DNA from: Pseudomonas sp. UMAB-08
GTDB taxonomy: Bacteria > Pseudomonadota > Gammaproteobacteria > Pseudomonadales > Pseudomonadaceae
Assembly (NCBI RefSeq): GCF_900095225.1
Contig: NZ_LT607418.1
Span: forward strand, 365,266-429,265
Reading direction: 5' to 3'
Length of the DNA: 64,000 nucleotides
Shown here: in pieces, positions 38,138-48,757 of the stretch
Layout: each line of letters starts with the position of its first letter
How positions within the stretch are numbered: the stretch's first letter is position 1
The notes under the pieces: model-generated
Seen by the model: the letters and a program-made list of their open reading frames with translations, nothing else
What the model was told of the DNA's origin: nothing
The model's database searches: none
Program-made: the position numbers and the translations under genes

Positions 38138-39121
38138 TTACGTCAAGCGCCCCAAACGTGCAGTCAGCAGGTCGAAGAACCCTTGGGCGTCGCCATTTTC
38201 GACCCAGAACACGTTCTTGCCCTGCTTGAGCGTGTCGTACCAATCGGCAAGGGTCTGACCGAAGGTAATGCCTTCGCGACTATCGATGACCACATTGACC
38301 TGCTTCCCGGTAAATAGCTCGGGCTTGAGCAGGTAAGCGATCACACTGGCGTCATGTACCGGCCCACCGGGCAAGCCGTAATGCGCCATGTCCGCTTTGA
38401 CATACTCATTGAGAATGCTGCAAACCAGCTTGCCCGCTTGATTGTTCAAACTCGCGATCTGCTTGAGCCTTTGTTCGCTGGTGAGGATTTTATGGGTCAC
38501 GTCCAGCGGGATATAGGTCAGTTTGACGCCGCTGGCAAGCACGACTTGCGCGGCATGAGGGTCGGCATAGATATTGAACTCGGCCACCGGGCTCATATTG
38601 CCGCCATTGAAATGCGCGCCCCCCATGACCACTACTTCTTTAATACCTTGCGTGATTTCCGGCGCCTGCATCAGGGCCAACGCCAGATTGGTCTGTGGCC
38701 CAAGCAGTGCGAGAGTGATGCTGTGCGGGGCTGCCTTGCTCAAGGTTTCGATCAGGTAATCCACCGCATTGCCCTTGGCTATGCCCACCTTCGGCTCATG
38801 CACAGCAACACCCGGCAACCCCTCCTTGCCGTGCATGTTCTCGGCATAAATCGGTGTGCGCACTAGCGGTTTTGACGCCCCAGCGTATACCGGCACCTCT
38901 TCGCGCCCAGCCCATTCACGTGCAAGCCGGGCGTTGCGCGAGGTTTTATCAAGGCGCACGTTGCCAGCCACCGTTGTGATTGCCAGTACGTTCAGCTCAT
39001 CAGGCGACGCGAGGGCCAGCAGTAACGCCACCACATCGTCGGCCCCCGGATCGGTGTCAATGATCAGGTCATGCTTTTCGACAGTCTGAACGACAGCGGC
39101 ACTTGGTAAAGACACAAACAT
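38138..39121 (-). CDS. Inosine-uridine preferring nucleoside hydrolase
   Basis: A 327-residue protein from ATG 39121; GGAG lies only 4 nt upstream, and the frame runs further up without a better start. The calcium/ribose-binding signature LIIDTDPGADD, the VMGGA loop and EFNIYADPHAA with the catalytic region are intact. It hydrolyses purine or pyrimidine ribonucleosides to base and ribose. It is the last gene of the rbs operon, so the ribose released would feed straight into RbsD and RbsK. The region before the DTDPGADD motif is hydrophobic but too short for a clear signal peptide. Substrate preference cannot be read from the sequence. Confidence 0.92.
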   Translation of the reverse strand: MFVSLPSAAVVQTVEKHDLIIDTDPGADDVVALLLALASPDELNVLAITTVAGNVRLDKTSRNARLAREWAGREEVPVYAGASKPLVRTPIYAENMHGKEGLPGVAVHEPKVGIAKGNAVDYLIETLSKAAPHSITLALLGPQTNLALALMQAPEITQGIKEVVVMGGAHFNGGNMSPVAEFNIYADPHAAQVVLASGVKLTYIPLDVTHKILTSEQRLKQIASLNNQAGKLVCSILNEYVKADMAHYGLPGGPVHDASVIAYLLKPELFTGKQVNVVIDSREGITFGQTLADWYDTLKQGKNVFWVENGDAQGFFDLLTARLGRLT

Positions 39122-39192
39122 CACGCTCCGTAGTAAGTGCAGGTAATGGCATAGCCGTGCATGGGAGACTTCCTGTTCCGAAAGTGATGCGC

Positions 39193-39597
39193 TTAGAACG
39201 TCACGCCAGCGACCAAAGCAATGTTGGTGTAAGGCTGACATTCGCCTGTACGCACGATAGCCCGGGCCTTGCGACTCAGGTTCTTCAGTTCGTCATGGCT
39301 GACAAGGCGTTGCTGACCCAACTCGCCTTGCAAACTCAAACCTTCAATGACCACCAATGCCGGTGGCTGTTTGAGCAGCATTTCCTCGGCCAGCACATGG
39401 CTCTCGACCTGCATTTCCGTCAACACGACGCGCAGCACGCTGACAAGGTCCGGGGTTCCTTGTGTGAGTGCAAGATCAATAAGCTCGACACCGGGCGGCA
39501 CCGGCATTCCGGCGTCGACGATCATGACAATGTCGCCATGGCCGAGGGAGGCAATCAACCGCGACAGAGCGATGTTTAGCAAAGGTGTTTTTTTCAT
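39193..39597 (-). CDS. rbsD: D-ribose pyranase
   Basis: A 134-residue protein starting [20 protein letters not shown]. It has the RbsD/FucU fold blocks [26 protein letters not shown] and [24 protein letters not shown] with the catalytic His and the Tyr-Asn pair. It converts beta-pyranose ribose to the furanose form used by ribokinase. Its ATG overlaps the rbsK stop by 4 bp, so the two are translationally coupled. It is full length. Confidence 0.96.
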   Translation of the reverse strand: MKKTPLLNIALSRLIASLGHGDIVMIVDAGMPVPPGVELIDLALTQGTPDLVSVLRVVLTEMQVESHVLAEEMLLKQPPALVVIEGLSLQGELGQQRLVSHDELKNLSRKARAIVRTGECQPYTNIALVAGVTF

Positions 39598-40514
39598 GAC
39601 TGATGGAAGCCCTGCACGTCATTAAGAGTAGGAATAGAGGGCTGAGCACCGGCACGAGTGACCGATAACGCGCCTGCAATCTGACCAAACCGAATCGCTT
39701 CGACCTCACTTTTCCCTTGCGCCAATGCTGCGGCAAACCCACCCACAAAGGTGTCGCCAGCAGCGGTGGTATCCACCGCTTGAACCTTGGGTGCAGGAAA
39801 ATGCTCGACGCGCTGAGCGTTGGCGAACAGTGAGCCTTGGGCGCCCAGCGTAATGATGACTTTTGCCGCGCCAGCTGCCAGCAGACGGGTCGCGGCAGCT
39901 TCCGCCGATGCCAGCGAATCGACAGGTAAACCGCTCAACGCAGCCGCCTCGCTTTCGTTGGGAATCAGATAGTCGATCAGCGAATACCAGTCAGCAGGCA
40001 ACGGTGCGCTGGCCGGCGCTGGGTTAAGAATGACGATTTTGCCCAACTCGCGGCCGCGTTTGAGGGCATAAGCAACCGTGTCCATCGGCACTTCAAGTTG
40101 ACAAATGATCACATCGGCTTCAGCCAGCTTCGCATCAAACGCTGCAACGGCATCCGGCGTGAGCCGACCATTGCCCCCGGCCACGATGACAATGGCGTTC
40201 TGACTGCTGGCATCTACCACGATCAGCGCAACACCACTGGAAACACCGGCCACCGACGTCACGGCCTGACAATCGATGCGCTCGGCCAACAGGCCTGCAC
40301 GCAGTTGCTCGCCATAAGCGTCATCGCCAACGCAACCTATCATGGCGACACTGGCCCCCAGACGCGCAGCGGCTACGGCTTGATTGGCGCCCTTGCCTCC
40401 CGGCACGATCGCGAATGAGTCGCCCGCTAACGTTTCCCCGGCGCGAGGCAGGCGCTCGGCACGGGTGACCAGGTCCATATTCAAGCTGCCCACTACCACT
40501 ACTTTTGCTTGCAT
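39594..40514 (-). CDS. rbsK: Ribokinase
   Basis: A 306-residue PfkB-family kinase. The N-terminal [20 protein letters not shown] and [15 protein letters not shown] form the substrate lid. The C-terminal signature [17 protein letters not shown] contains the catalytic Asp and anion hole. It phosphorylates D-ribose to ribose-5-phosphate. It is coupled to rbsD downstream and starts 23 bp after rbsR. All PfkB hallmarks are present. Confidence 0.97.
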   Translation of the reverse strand: MQAKVVVVGSLNMDLVTRAERLPRAGETLAGDSFAIVPGGKGANQAVAAARLGASVAMIGCVGDDAYGEQLRAGLLAERIDCQAVTSVAGVSSGVALIVVDASSQNAIVIVAGGNGRLTPDAVAAFDAKLAEADVIICQLEVPMDTVAYALKRGRELGKIVILNPAPASAPLPADWYSLIDYLIPNESEAAALSGLPVDSLASAEAAATRLLAAGAAKVIITLGAQGSLFANAQRVEHFPAPKVQAVDTTAAGDTFVGGFAAALAQGKSEVEAIRFGQIAGALSVTRAGAQPSIPTLNDVQGFHQS

Positions 40515-40537
40515 GCGTCAGCACTCTTTAATCTGTT

Positions 40538-41560
40538 TCAGCGGAAAGCGTTGAAGATATTGGTTGGGGGCGCCGTGGACTCGCGTAGGACAATGCCGGG
40601 CTTCACGATCCGATGCTCGACAGCCGTCGCAGCGGGCGCAGCGATGCGCCGCAACAATACCTCGGCGGCCATTTCACCCAATTTCAGGATCGACTGCCCA
40701 ACAGTGGTCAGCGCTGGATACACGTAGCGACTCATCTGAATATCGTCGAACCCAATGACCGACAAATCACTGGGGACGCGGATGTTGCGCTCGGCGGCGG
40801 CGCGCAAAACGCCAATGCCAATCATGTCGTTACCGGCGAATATCGCGGTCGGCGGATTTTGCGCCAGGAGTTCCACGGCAGCCTGATAGCCAGCGGGACT
40901 GGTGAAGTCGCTTTCCACCACCCACTCGTTCGGTACGGGCACCTGTGCTTCATGCATGGCGCGGCGATAACCCGCCAGGCGCATCTGGGCGACGCTCGTT
41001 TCCGCTGGCCCGCAAATACAGGCAATATGACGATGACCGAGCTCAAGCAAGTGGCAGGTCGCCAGATACGCACCCAGTTCATGATCAATACGCACCAGAT
41101 CGGCAACGATGCCTTCCAGATCTCGGTCAACAATCACCATCGGCGTACGCACGGCGGCTAACCCGGCCGCCAATCCGGCGTCGCCGCCCACTGACGAGAC
41201 AATCAGACCATCGACACGTTTTTCCAGGAGCACGCGCAAGTAGCTGCGTTGTTTTTCCGGGTTATCGTCGGAGTTGCACAAGATCACGCAAAACCCATTG
41301 CGCTCGCAGTAGTCCTCGATGCCCCGCGCCAACTCGGCAAAGTACGGGTTGATCCCGTTAGGAATCAGCAGGCCGATGGTCGACGTCGCCTTGGCTTTAA
41401 GGGATCGAGCCACGGCACTTGGCACATAGTCGAGTTGAATGATCGCCGCCTCGACCTTCCGGCGGACTTCGTCACTGACCGGTCGCGATTTGTTCAGTAC
41501 ATGGGATACCGTCGTGTAGGAAATGCCTGCCAACGCGGCTACATCTTTGATCGTGGACAT
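40538..41560 (-). CDS. rbsR: LacI-family ribose operon repressor
   Basis: A 340-residue regulator from ATG 41560 (MSTIKDVAALAGISYTTVSH), whose first 50 residues form the LacI helix-turn-helix and hinge helix (PSAVARSLKAKAT). The periplasmic-binding-like effector domain follows (about 60-335). It presumably binds the perfect palindrome upstream of rbsB and is released by ribose. Its gene sits inside the operon between rbsC (1 bp gap) and rbsK, giving autoregulation. The longer frame from 41617 overlaps rbsC and is rejected. Confidence 0.94.
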   Translation of the reverse strand: MSTIKDVAALAGISYTTVSHVLNKSRPVSDEVRRKVEAAIIQLDYVPSAVARSLKAKATSTIGLLIPNGINPYFAELARGIEDYCERNGFCVILCNSDDNPEKQRSYLRVLLEKRVDGLIVSSVGGDAGLAAGLAAVRTPMVIVDRDLEGIVADLVRIDHELGAYLATCHLLELGHRHIACICGPAETSVAQMRLAGYRRAMHEAQVPVPNEWVVESDFTSPAGYQAAVELLAQNPPTAIFAGNDMIGIGVLRAAAERNIRVPSDLSVIGFDDIQMSRYVYPALTTVGQSILKLGEMAAEVLLRRIAAPAATAVEHRIVKPGIVLRESTAPPTNIFNAFR

Positions 41561-41561
41561 A

Positions 41562-42560
41562 TCAAGCCTTCCGACGTGCGCGATTGCTGCGATAGGTATC
41601 AAGCACCACTGCGACAACGATTACCGTGCCCGTGATGATGCGTTTGGTCGGTTCGGTCGCCCCGATCTGCGCTAATCCGGCAGCAAGTACCGAGATAATC
41701 AGGACACCGAAGAACGTACTGATCACAGAACCGCGCCCGCCCATCAGGCTGGTGCCCCCAATGACGACGGCCGCGATCACCTGCAATTCCAGACCGGAGC
41801 CCGCGTTAGGGTCTGCAGCTTCCAGGCGCGAAATCTGAAACAGCGCTGCGACCCCGGCCAACAGCCCCATCAGTGAGAACACCAGAACTTTATAGGGTTT
41901 TGGATTGATGCCGGCCAAACGAACTGCTTCTTCATTGGTGCCAATACCGATCAGGTAACGGCCGAACACGGTACGGGTCAGCACGGCCTGGGCGATGAAG
42001 ATGATCAGCAGCGCAATGATGAAGGACGGAGAGATCCCGAAAGCGACCGGGTTCGATAGCCACGCGAACGCGTCACCGATATAAGCGGTTCGCGACCCCG
42101 TCATCTGGTAGGCCACACCACGGGCCATTTCCAGCACCCCGAGGGAAACGATAAACGATGGAATGCGCCAAGCCACTGTGATCGAACCGGTGATGGTGCC
42201 CGCGACAGCCGCGCAGGCCATGCCCAGCAAGGCTGCTGGCACGACGCCCCAGCCCCAGCCGAGGATCGCCACACTGACTGCAGACGCTGCAAGTGCCAGA
42301 ACAGAACCCACCGACAAGTCGATGCCGCCGATGATCAGGACGAAGGTCATGCCCACCGCCAGCACCATCAAGTCCGGAATCTGATTGGCGAGGGTGCTGA
42401 AGGTCTCATAAGACAGGAAGTGATCACTGAGCACGGAAAACAACGCAATCATTGCGAACAACGCACCGGCCAGTCCCAGGTAGGTGCCGAGGCCGAAATA
42501 ATGACTGCTGCGCTTGCCCGACGAAGGCAACATTTGGGGTGTGGCTGAGGTTTTCATCAA
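41562..42560 (-). CDS. rbsC: Ribose ABC transporter permease
   Basis: A 332-residue integral membrane protein with about nine to ten hydrophobic helices. The BPD_transp_2 signatures are seen: GMTFVLIIGGIDLSVGSVLALA and GSGLELQVIAAVVIGGTSLMGGRGS. It forms the inner-membrane channel with the RbsA ATPase and receives ribose from RbsB. Its ATG overlaps the rbsA stop by 4 bp. The N-terminal 30 residues are polar and cytoplasmic. Complete. Confidence 0.96.
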   Translation of the reverse strand: MMKTSATPQMLPSSGKRSSHYFGLGTYLGLAGALFAMIALFSVLSDHFLSYETFSTLANQIPDLMVLAVGMTFVLIIGGIDLSVGSVLALAASAVSVAILGWGWGVVPAALLGMACAAVAGTITGSITVAWRIPSFIVSLGVLEMARGVAYQMTGSRTAYIGDAFAWLSNPVAFGISPSFIIALLIIFIAQAVLTRTVFGRYLIGIGTNEEAVRLAGINPKPYKVLVFSLMGLLAGVAALFQISRLEAADPNAGSGLELQVIAAVVIGGTSLMGGRGSVISTFFGVLIISVLAAGLAQIGATEPTKRIITGTVIVVAVVLDTYRSNRARRKA

Positions 42561-44107
42561 TTGTTCCTGGGCGCGGCGTCGGTGAGCCGCGCATCACGTT
42601 TTTGGTAGCCGGCAAACGCGGCGGCAAGCAATTCATCCTGGGTCCAGGTGTCGCGTTCGAAGGTATCGATCAAACGCCCGGCCGATAGCACCCCGATGCG
42701 ATCGCAGATCAGCATCAATTCACGCAGATCACTCGACACGACGACCAGCGCCCTGCCCTTGCGCGTCAACTCTCCCAGCAACGAATAGATATCGAATTTG
42801 GCGCCAACATCAATGCCTCGGGTCGGCTCATCGAACAGCATCACTGTGCAGTCACGTTCAAGCCAGCGGCCGATGACGACTTTTTGCTGATTGCCACCGG
42901 ACAGCTCGGAGACACATTGCGCCGGGCTGGCGCTGCGAATGCGCATGGCATCGACCTGCCGCTGGGCCAGGCGCAGTTCATCATGACGATTGACCACACC
43001 GCCTTTGGAAATTGCCGGCATATTGCCCAGCGCGATATTGGCGCTGATCGATTGGGTCAGTAGCAGACCTTCGCCCTTGCGGTCCTCGGTAATCAGCGCA
43101 ATACCCTGCTTGACGGCATCGACTGGCGAACGGATGGTCACTGGTTGCAGGGGACTGCCAATCTCGATACCGCCCGTGTCGGCGACGTCAGCACCATAGA
43201 TCAGGCGCAGAAGCTCGGTGCGCCCGGCGCCGATCAATCCGGAAATACCGAAAATCTCGCCGCTACGCACCTCGAAAGAGACATCGCGCACCTTGTCTGC
43301 GCGACCCAGGCCTTTTACCGCCAGGGCAACGTCGCCTATCTGACGTGGACCGAGGTCGATCTGCTCACCCAGTTCACGCCCGACCATCAGCGTGACCAGT
43401 TGCTCGCTGTTGTAGTCAGCCATCGGTTCGATACACACCAACCGACCGTCACGCAGCACAGCAATGCGCTGTGCAACCCGGGCCAGCTCTTCCAGCCGAT
43501 GGGAGATATAGATGATCGACACCCCGCGGGCTTGCAGGCGAGTGATCTGCTCGAACAGCATCTCGACTTCTCGAGACGTCAACATAGCGGTGGGTTCGTC
43601 GAGAATCAGGACATGGCAGTCACCGATCAGGTTGCGAGCAATCTCAATCATCTGCTGATGCCCGATCCCCAGCTCGCTGACCAGCGTGTCCGGGTCAATA
43701 GCATCCAGCCCGACCTGAGCCATGGCCTGAATAGCATCAGCGCGCAGTTGCTTGCGATTGATCCAGCCTGCGCGACTCGGCAAGTTGTCCAGGAACAGAT
43801 TTTCCGCCACGGACAACGTGGGCAGCAGATTCAACTCCTGCATGACCATGCGAATACCCAGCTTTTCCGCCTGGGTTCGACTGCCGGGTTCGTAAGCCTG
43901 CCCCTGAAATTGCATCTGCCCGGTCGTGGGCGAGAGCAGCCCGCCGATAATCTTCGACAGGGTACTTTTGCCGGCGCCATTTTCGCCCGTCAGGGCCAGG
44001 ACCTCCCCGCGCAAAAGCGTCAGGTCGATGTCGCTGAGAACCGGTTGGGCGTAGGTTTTACCGATGCCGCTGACAGATAGAACAGCCGCCTGAGCAGACG
44101 CAGACAT
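42557..44107 (-). CDS. rbsA: Ribose ABC transporter, tandem ATPase
   Basis: A 516-residue protein with two ABC cassettes. The first is canonical: Walker A GENGAGKSTLSK, signature LGIGHQQMIEIA and Walker B VLILDEPTA. The second has the degenerate Walker A GLIGAGRTELLR, the signature LSGGNQQKVVIG and Walker B VMLFDEPTRGID, as usual in sugar importers of this class. It powers ribose import through RbsC. It lies 49 bp after rbsB and overlaps rbsC by 4 bp. Confidence 0.97.
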   Translation of the reverse strand: MSASAQAAVLSVSGIGKTYAQPVLSDIDLTLLRGEVLALTGENGAGKSTLSKIIGGLLSPTTGQMQFQGQAYEPGSRTQAEKLGIRMVMQELNLLPTLSVAENLFLDNLPSRAGWINRKQLRADAIQAMAQVGLDAIDPDTLVSELGIGHQQMIEIARNLIGDCHVLILDEPTAMLTSREVEMLFEQITRLQARGVSIIYISHRLEELARVAQRIAVLRDGRLVCIEPMADYNSEQLVTLMVGRELGEQIDLGPRQIGDVALAVKGLGRADKVRDVSFEVRSGEIFGISGLIGAGRTELLRLIYGADVADTGGIEIGSPLQPVTIRSPVDAVKQGIALITEDRKGEGLLLTQSISANIALGNMPAISKGGVVNRHDELRLAQRQVDAMRIRSASPAQCVSELSGGNQQKVVIGRWLERDCTVMLFDEPTRGIDVGAKFDIYSLLGELTRKGRALVVVSSDLRELMLICDRIGVLSAGRLIDTFERDTWTQDELLAAAFAGYQKRDARLTDAAPRNN

Positions 44108-44156
44108 AACACTCTCCAGGCGCCCGCCACGATGAGCGAACGCTGCATGCGGGAAA

Positions 44157-45116
44157 CTACTGCTTGGTGATCAGTTCAACTGGCGTTTCGATCACGCCAT
44201 TGGCGGCGCCCTCGACAGTCTCACCCTTGAGCATTTTCAACGCAGTCTGGATGCCGAACACCGCCTGTCTGGCCGCGAACTGATCGGCAGTGGCCAATAT
44301 GCGGCCGTCCTGCAGCATGGGCTTGATGGCGTTGATGTTGTCGTAACCCACCACTTTTACCTTACCCGCTTTACCTTCCGCACGAACCGCCGAGACCGCG
44401 CCCAGCGCCATGCTGTCGTTACCGGCCAGCAACGCTTTGAGGTTCGGGTACTCGTTGAGCATGGCCGAGGCTACGGCGTTGCCTTTATCGATTTCCCAGT
44501 TACCCGATTGCGTAGAGACAATACTCATCTGCGCGGCCTCCATGGCCTCTTTGAAACCCGCCGTGCGTTGCTGGGCATTAGTGGTGGTCGAAACGCCTTC
44601 GATGATGCCGACCTGATCACCTGCAGCCAACTGCCTGGCGAGGTAATCACCCACCAAGCGTGCGCCTTTGCGATTGTCCGGGCCTACGAACGGCACGCTG
44701 ATGCCTTTGCTTTTCAGCACATCGGCGTCCAGCTGGTTATCAATGTTAACCACGATAATACCGGCATCCCTGGCCCTCTTGATCACCGTCACCAGCGCCT
44801 TGGAGTCCGCGGGAGCAATGACCAGCGCATTGACTTTCTGAACGATCATCTGGTCGACGATAGCGATCTGGGCGCTGGTGTCCGACTCATTCTTGATGCC
44901 ATTGGAGATGAGATCAAAATCAGCCGAATGCGCTTTCTGGTAGGCCTTGGCGCCGTCTTCCATGGTCAGGAAGAACTCATTGGCCAACGACTTCATCACC
45001 AGTGCGACTTTGGGCTTTTCCGTGGTTTGAGCATGCGCAGCAGAAAGCGGCAGGATGGCAGAGGCCGCGGTGAGCATGGCGACAGCGAGAAGACGTGCAG
45101 CGAATGGCAGCTTCAT
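44157..45116 (-). CDS. rbsB: Periplasmic D-ribose-binding protein
   Basis: A 319-residue protein with a signal peptide (residues 1-29, ending LSAAHAQ). The mature type I periplasmic-binding fold has KVALVMKSLANEFF, APADSKALVTVIKRARDAGI, NIDNQLDAD and GNDSMALGAV in order. It captures ribose in the periplasm and docks on RbsC. It is the first gene of the operon, with GGAG 7 nt before ATG 45116 and the operator palindrome about 47 bp upstream. Ribose specificity is inferred from the operon. Confidence 0.95.
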   Translation of the reverse strand: MKLPFAARLLAVAMLTAASAILPLSAAHAQTTEKPKVALVMKSLANEFFLTMEDGAKAYQKAHSADFDLISNGIKNESDTSAQIAIVDQMIVQKVNALVIAPADSKALVTVIKRARDAGIIVVNIDNQLDADVLKSKGISVPFVGPDNRKGARLVGDYLARQLAAGDQVGIIEGVSTTTNAQQRTAGFKEAMEAAQMSIVSTQSGNWEIDKGNAVASAMLNEYPNLKALLAGNDSMALGAVSAVRAEGKAGKVKVVGYDNINAIKPMLQDGRILATADQFAARQAVFGIQTALKMLKGETVEGAANGVIETPVELITKQ

Positions 45117-45162
45117 GAGTTCACTCCGATCTTATGATTATTTTTGCATTGATTGCGTGCGC

Positions 45163-45174
45163 GCAAACGTTTGC
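45163..45174. promoter_or_regulatory. RbsR operator (LacI-type palindrome)
   Basis: GCAAACGTTTGC is a perfect 12-bp palindrome of the LacI/GalR class with central CG. It lies 47 bp upstream of rbsB, where it would overlap the promoter or its start. The encoded regulator RbsR is in the same operon, so autorepression relieved by ribose is the likely scheme. Confidence 0.85.
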
Positions 45175-46586
<1,412 letters not shown>

Positions 46587-46594
46587 TCATTCCT

Positions 46595-46637
46595 GCACCT
46601 GCCCGCTCGCGCTGCACCGCGCAGAGCGGGCAGGTGC
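46595..46637. terminator. Long GC-rich inverted repeat after asparaginase
   Basis: GCACCTGCCCGCTC and its exact complement GAGCGGGCAGGTGC form a 14-bp stem; the 15-nt loop contains a smaller GCGC stem. It has no T-tract, so it could be a Rho-assisted terminator, an mRNA stabiliser or a REP-type element. Confidence 0.6.
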
Positions 46638-46729
46638 AACTCCATCTTGCTGCCAGACCTTAGCGCTTTGTTCCTACACCCCAGGACAGAGACTCGACAA
46701 ACAGTTGCGAAAATTCTTACGCTGAAATA

Positions 46730-46745
46730 CTGTATGCACGTACAG
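46730..46745 (+). promoter_or_regulatory. LexA (SOS) box
   Basis: CTGTATGCACGTACAG is a full CTGT-N8-ACAG match to the LexA operator, extended on the left by TA. It lies 19 bp upstream of the GTG start of the DUF1654 gene and would control that gene and endA. Confidence 0.85.
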
Positions 46746-46764
46746 CTAACCAAGGATTTCCTCC

Positions 46765-47016
46765 GTGGCACAGAATTCTGCAGCAACACCTTCAGCCCCC
46801 AGCTCCTACGAACGACTCGGCATCCGGGTCCAGAAAGTGATCAACTCTCCGACCGCGCAAAAAGCCCGGGCAGCACTGATATACCGATTGACCGACGAGG
46901 TAGAAGACGATTGGAATCAGTTACTTGAAGAAATAGCCGAGAACGACAACGTCACCCTCGCCTACCGCGATGACGGTGGCGTGCAGATATTCTGGACCGT
47001 GCCGAAGGAAGATTGA
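46765..47016 (+). CDS. DUF1654-family protein under LexA control
   Basis: An 83-residue protein from GTG 46765 with AAGGA about 8 nt upstream. The core YERLGIRVQKVINSPTAQKA, then RLTDEVEDDWNQLLEEIAEND and a final DGGVQIFWTVP, matches the DUF1654 family of pseudomonads and their phages, whose function is unknown. The preceding LexA box and the endonuclease gene 4 bp downstream make a DNA-damage role likely. It is acidic and mostly helical. Confidence 0.85.
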   Translation: MAQNSAATPSAPSSYERLGIRVQKVINSPTAQKARAALIYRLTDEVEDDWNQLLEEIAENDNVTLAYRDDGGVQIFWTVPKED

Positions 47017-47020
47017 CGGC

Positions 47021-47710
47021 ATGATTGTTCGAATAATCGCCCTGCTGACCCTGAGTTTCTGCATCACCGCCCATGCCGACGCGCCTCGCACCTTCAGTGA
47101 AGCAAAAAAGATCGCCTGGGGCCTGTACGCACCGCAGTCGACAGAGTTCTATTGCGGCTGCAAATACAGTGGTAACCGGGTCAATCTCGCCGCTTGCGGT
47201 TATGTTCCGCGCAAAAATGCCAACCGCGCCAAGCGGATCGAATGGGAGCACATTGTGCCTGCCTGGCAAATCGGCCATTTACGTCAATGTTGGCAAAATG
47301 GTGGCCGGAAGAACTGCACAAAAAACGACCCTGTTTACCAACGCGCCGAAGCTGATCTGCATAATCTGGTGCCCAGTATTGGCGAGGTGAACGGTGACCG
47401 AAACAACTTCAGCTTTGGCTGGCTTCCGGTTCAGACAGGGCAGTACGGTTCTTGCCTGACGCAGGTGGACTTCAAAGCAAAGAAAGTGATGCCACGTCCG
47501 TCAGTTCGCGGAATGATCGCCAGAACGTATTTTTATATGAGTAAGCAATACCGCCTTCCCTTGTCCAAACAGGATCGCCAACTCTATGAGGCCTGGAACA
47601 AGACTTATCCTGTCGATACGTGGGAAATTCAGCGCAATCAACGCGTGGCGTGTGTGATGGGTCGAGGCAACGCCTTCGTTGGCCCCGTTAACCTGAAAGC
47701 CTGCACATAA
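47021..47710 (+). CDS. endA: Endonuclease I, periplasmic DNase
   Basis: A 229-residue protein from ATG 47021; a signal peptide ends ITAHADA near residue 20. The beta-beta-alpha-metal active site is intact: RIEWEHIVPAWQIG with the catalytic His, and ADLHNLVPSIGEVNGDRNNF with the metal Asn. Eight cysteines, several in FYCGCKYS and RQCWQNGGRKNC, suggest disulfides. It cuts double-stranded DNA non-specifically outside the cytoplasm. It follows DUF1654 by 4 bp, so it is probably SOS-induced here. A terminator follows directly. Confidence 0.95.
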   Translation: MIVRIIALLTLSFCITAHADAPRTFSEAKKIAWGLYAPQSTEFYCGCKYSGNRVNLAACGYVPRKNANRAKRIEWEHIVPAWQIGHLRQCWQNGGRKNCTKNDPVYQRAEADLHNLVPSIGEVNGDRNNFSFGWLPVQTGQYGSCLTQVDFKAKKVMPRPSVRGMIARTYFYMSKQYRLPLSKQDRQLYEAWNKTYPVDTWEIQRNQRVACVMGRGNAFVGPVNLKACT

Positions 47711-47716
47711 CAGCAA

Positions 47717-47753
47717 AAAAGCCCGGCACTTGAAAAAGTGTCGGGCTTTTTAT
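47717..47753. terminator. Bidirectional Rho-independent terminator
   Basis: AAAAAAGCCCGGCACTTGAAAAAGTGTCGGGCTTTTT has a 12-bp stem with A and T tracts. It lies between endA (plus) and the small gene at 47771 (minus). Confidence 0.93.
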
Positions 47754-47770
47754 CGCGGCTGGACCAGATT

Positions 47771-47959
47771 TTATGGCGCCTCAGCCGCATCCTCTTCCGC
47801 CTGAATGCGCAGAGAACGCTGGATCATCAACTCCGACGCGTAATCAGCGGCCAGTTCGGCAGCATCAAGCGGCTCGATGGCACCGCGACTGATCAACCCG
47901 GTCAAGGCGGAGGCTGCAAACATATCCCAAATGTCTTGTTCATCATCAAGCAGTGACAT
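47771..47959 (-). CDS. Small acidic helical protein
   Basis: A 62-residue protein from ATG 47959 (MSLLDDEQDIWDMFAASALT) with GAGGA 7 nt upstream; the longer frame to 48061 has no start signal. It is acidic and alanine-rich, largely helical, ending in AEEDAAEAP. It resembles small proteins common in Pseudomonas genomes and phages, but no function is known to me. Confidence 0.65.
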   Translation of the reverse strand: MSLLDDEQDIWDMFAASALTGLISRGAIEPLDAAELAADYASELMIQRSLRIQAEEDAAEAP

Positions 47960-48375
47960 GCGTACTTCCTCATTTGAATGTAGACGGCACTGTAACACCT
48001 GATGCCTCACTTCACCGTCTGACTTCCCCCTCAGAAACACCAAAAACCGTAAGCCACTCAACCGTTTCAGCTGTGCGCAGGCGGAGTGCCACTGATCGGA
48101 TAGGCATTCTAATTAATACAAAATAGTGCAAAACGGTGTAATTATTTTTGCGGGGATTACCCCGACTAAAGTACGACAATCCTGAGCCTGATATTGGGCA
48201 ATACACTTCACCACGTAATGGCATCCGCGCCGTAGCCGCTTGAAATTGTTTGCATGCCTGCATCGACGTAGAAATGAAAAGTAGTGCGTTACGCCTTCTG
48301 CGTTGATGCCCTACAGGTACAAGGGAGCGTACATATTTTCTGAGACGTGATACGTCTAAGGAGCGGAGGGGCGAT

Positions 48376-48603
48376 ATGGATCAGTTGAAAGCGTTCGAGA
48401 TTAATTATCATTTCAAAGGGCAGTGTCGGCATTTTTTTCATGAGGCCCAGCACCTGTGCGAGAGCGATGCATTGCACTTCGCTACGCTGCATGCTGGGGT
48501 AGGAAGCGTCAACGACAATGTAGCGGCAGGCCCCGTCCGGCTGGCACTCCGGCAGGCTGAAGGTTTTGGTGTTACCGACGTTCAATGGCGGCGAGCCACG
48601 TAG
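48376..48603 (+). CDS. Small hypothetical protein (DUF6555-like)
   Basis: A 75-residue protein starting MDQLKAFEINYHFKGQCRHF, with GGAGG 7 nt before the ATG. The pattern of a strand, YHFKGQ, an alternating ALHFATLHAGVG helix and the closing GFGVTDVQWRR resembles the small Pseudomonas family DUF6555; that match is from memory of the pattern only. A 126-codon antisense frame overlaps it but lacks a ribosome site. Confidence 0.6.
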   Translation: MDQLKAFEINYHFKGQCRHFFHEAQHLCESDALHFATLHAGVGSVNDNVAAGPVRLALRQAEGFGVTDVQWRRAT

Positions 48604-48757
48604 CCGTGGTGTCCTCCCTGCACGATGCGTGCTCTGATCATCCATGAGCCGGCCAGAACTGCATCGCATCAGGGGAACAGGAAGCAGACTACAGGCACTG
48701 TCAAACCGACAATTGTGACTTTATTGGTCTGCCCATGTGCATGGAACCGCGGAACGA

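Noticed and set aside
43145..44080. 311-codon plus-strand frame
   Set aside because: It is antisense to rbsA with no coding features of its own.
48289..48669. 126-codon minus-strand frame
   Set aside because: It overlaps the plus-strand gene at 48376, which has a good ribosome site and protein-like sequence; the minus frame has neither.
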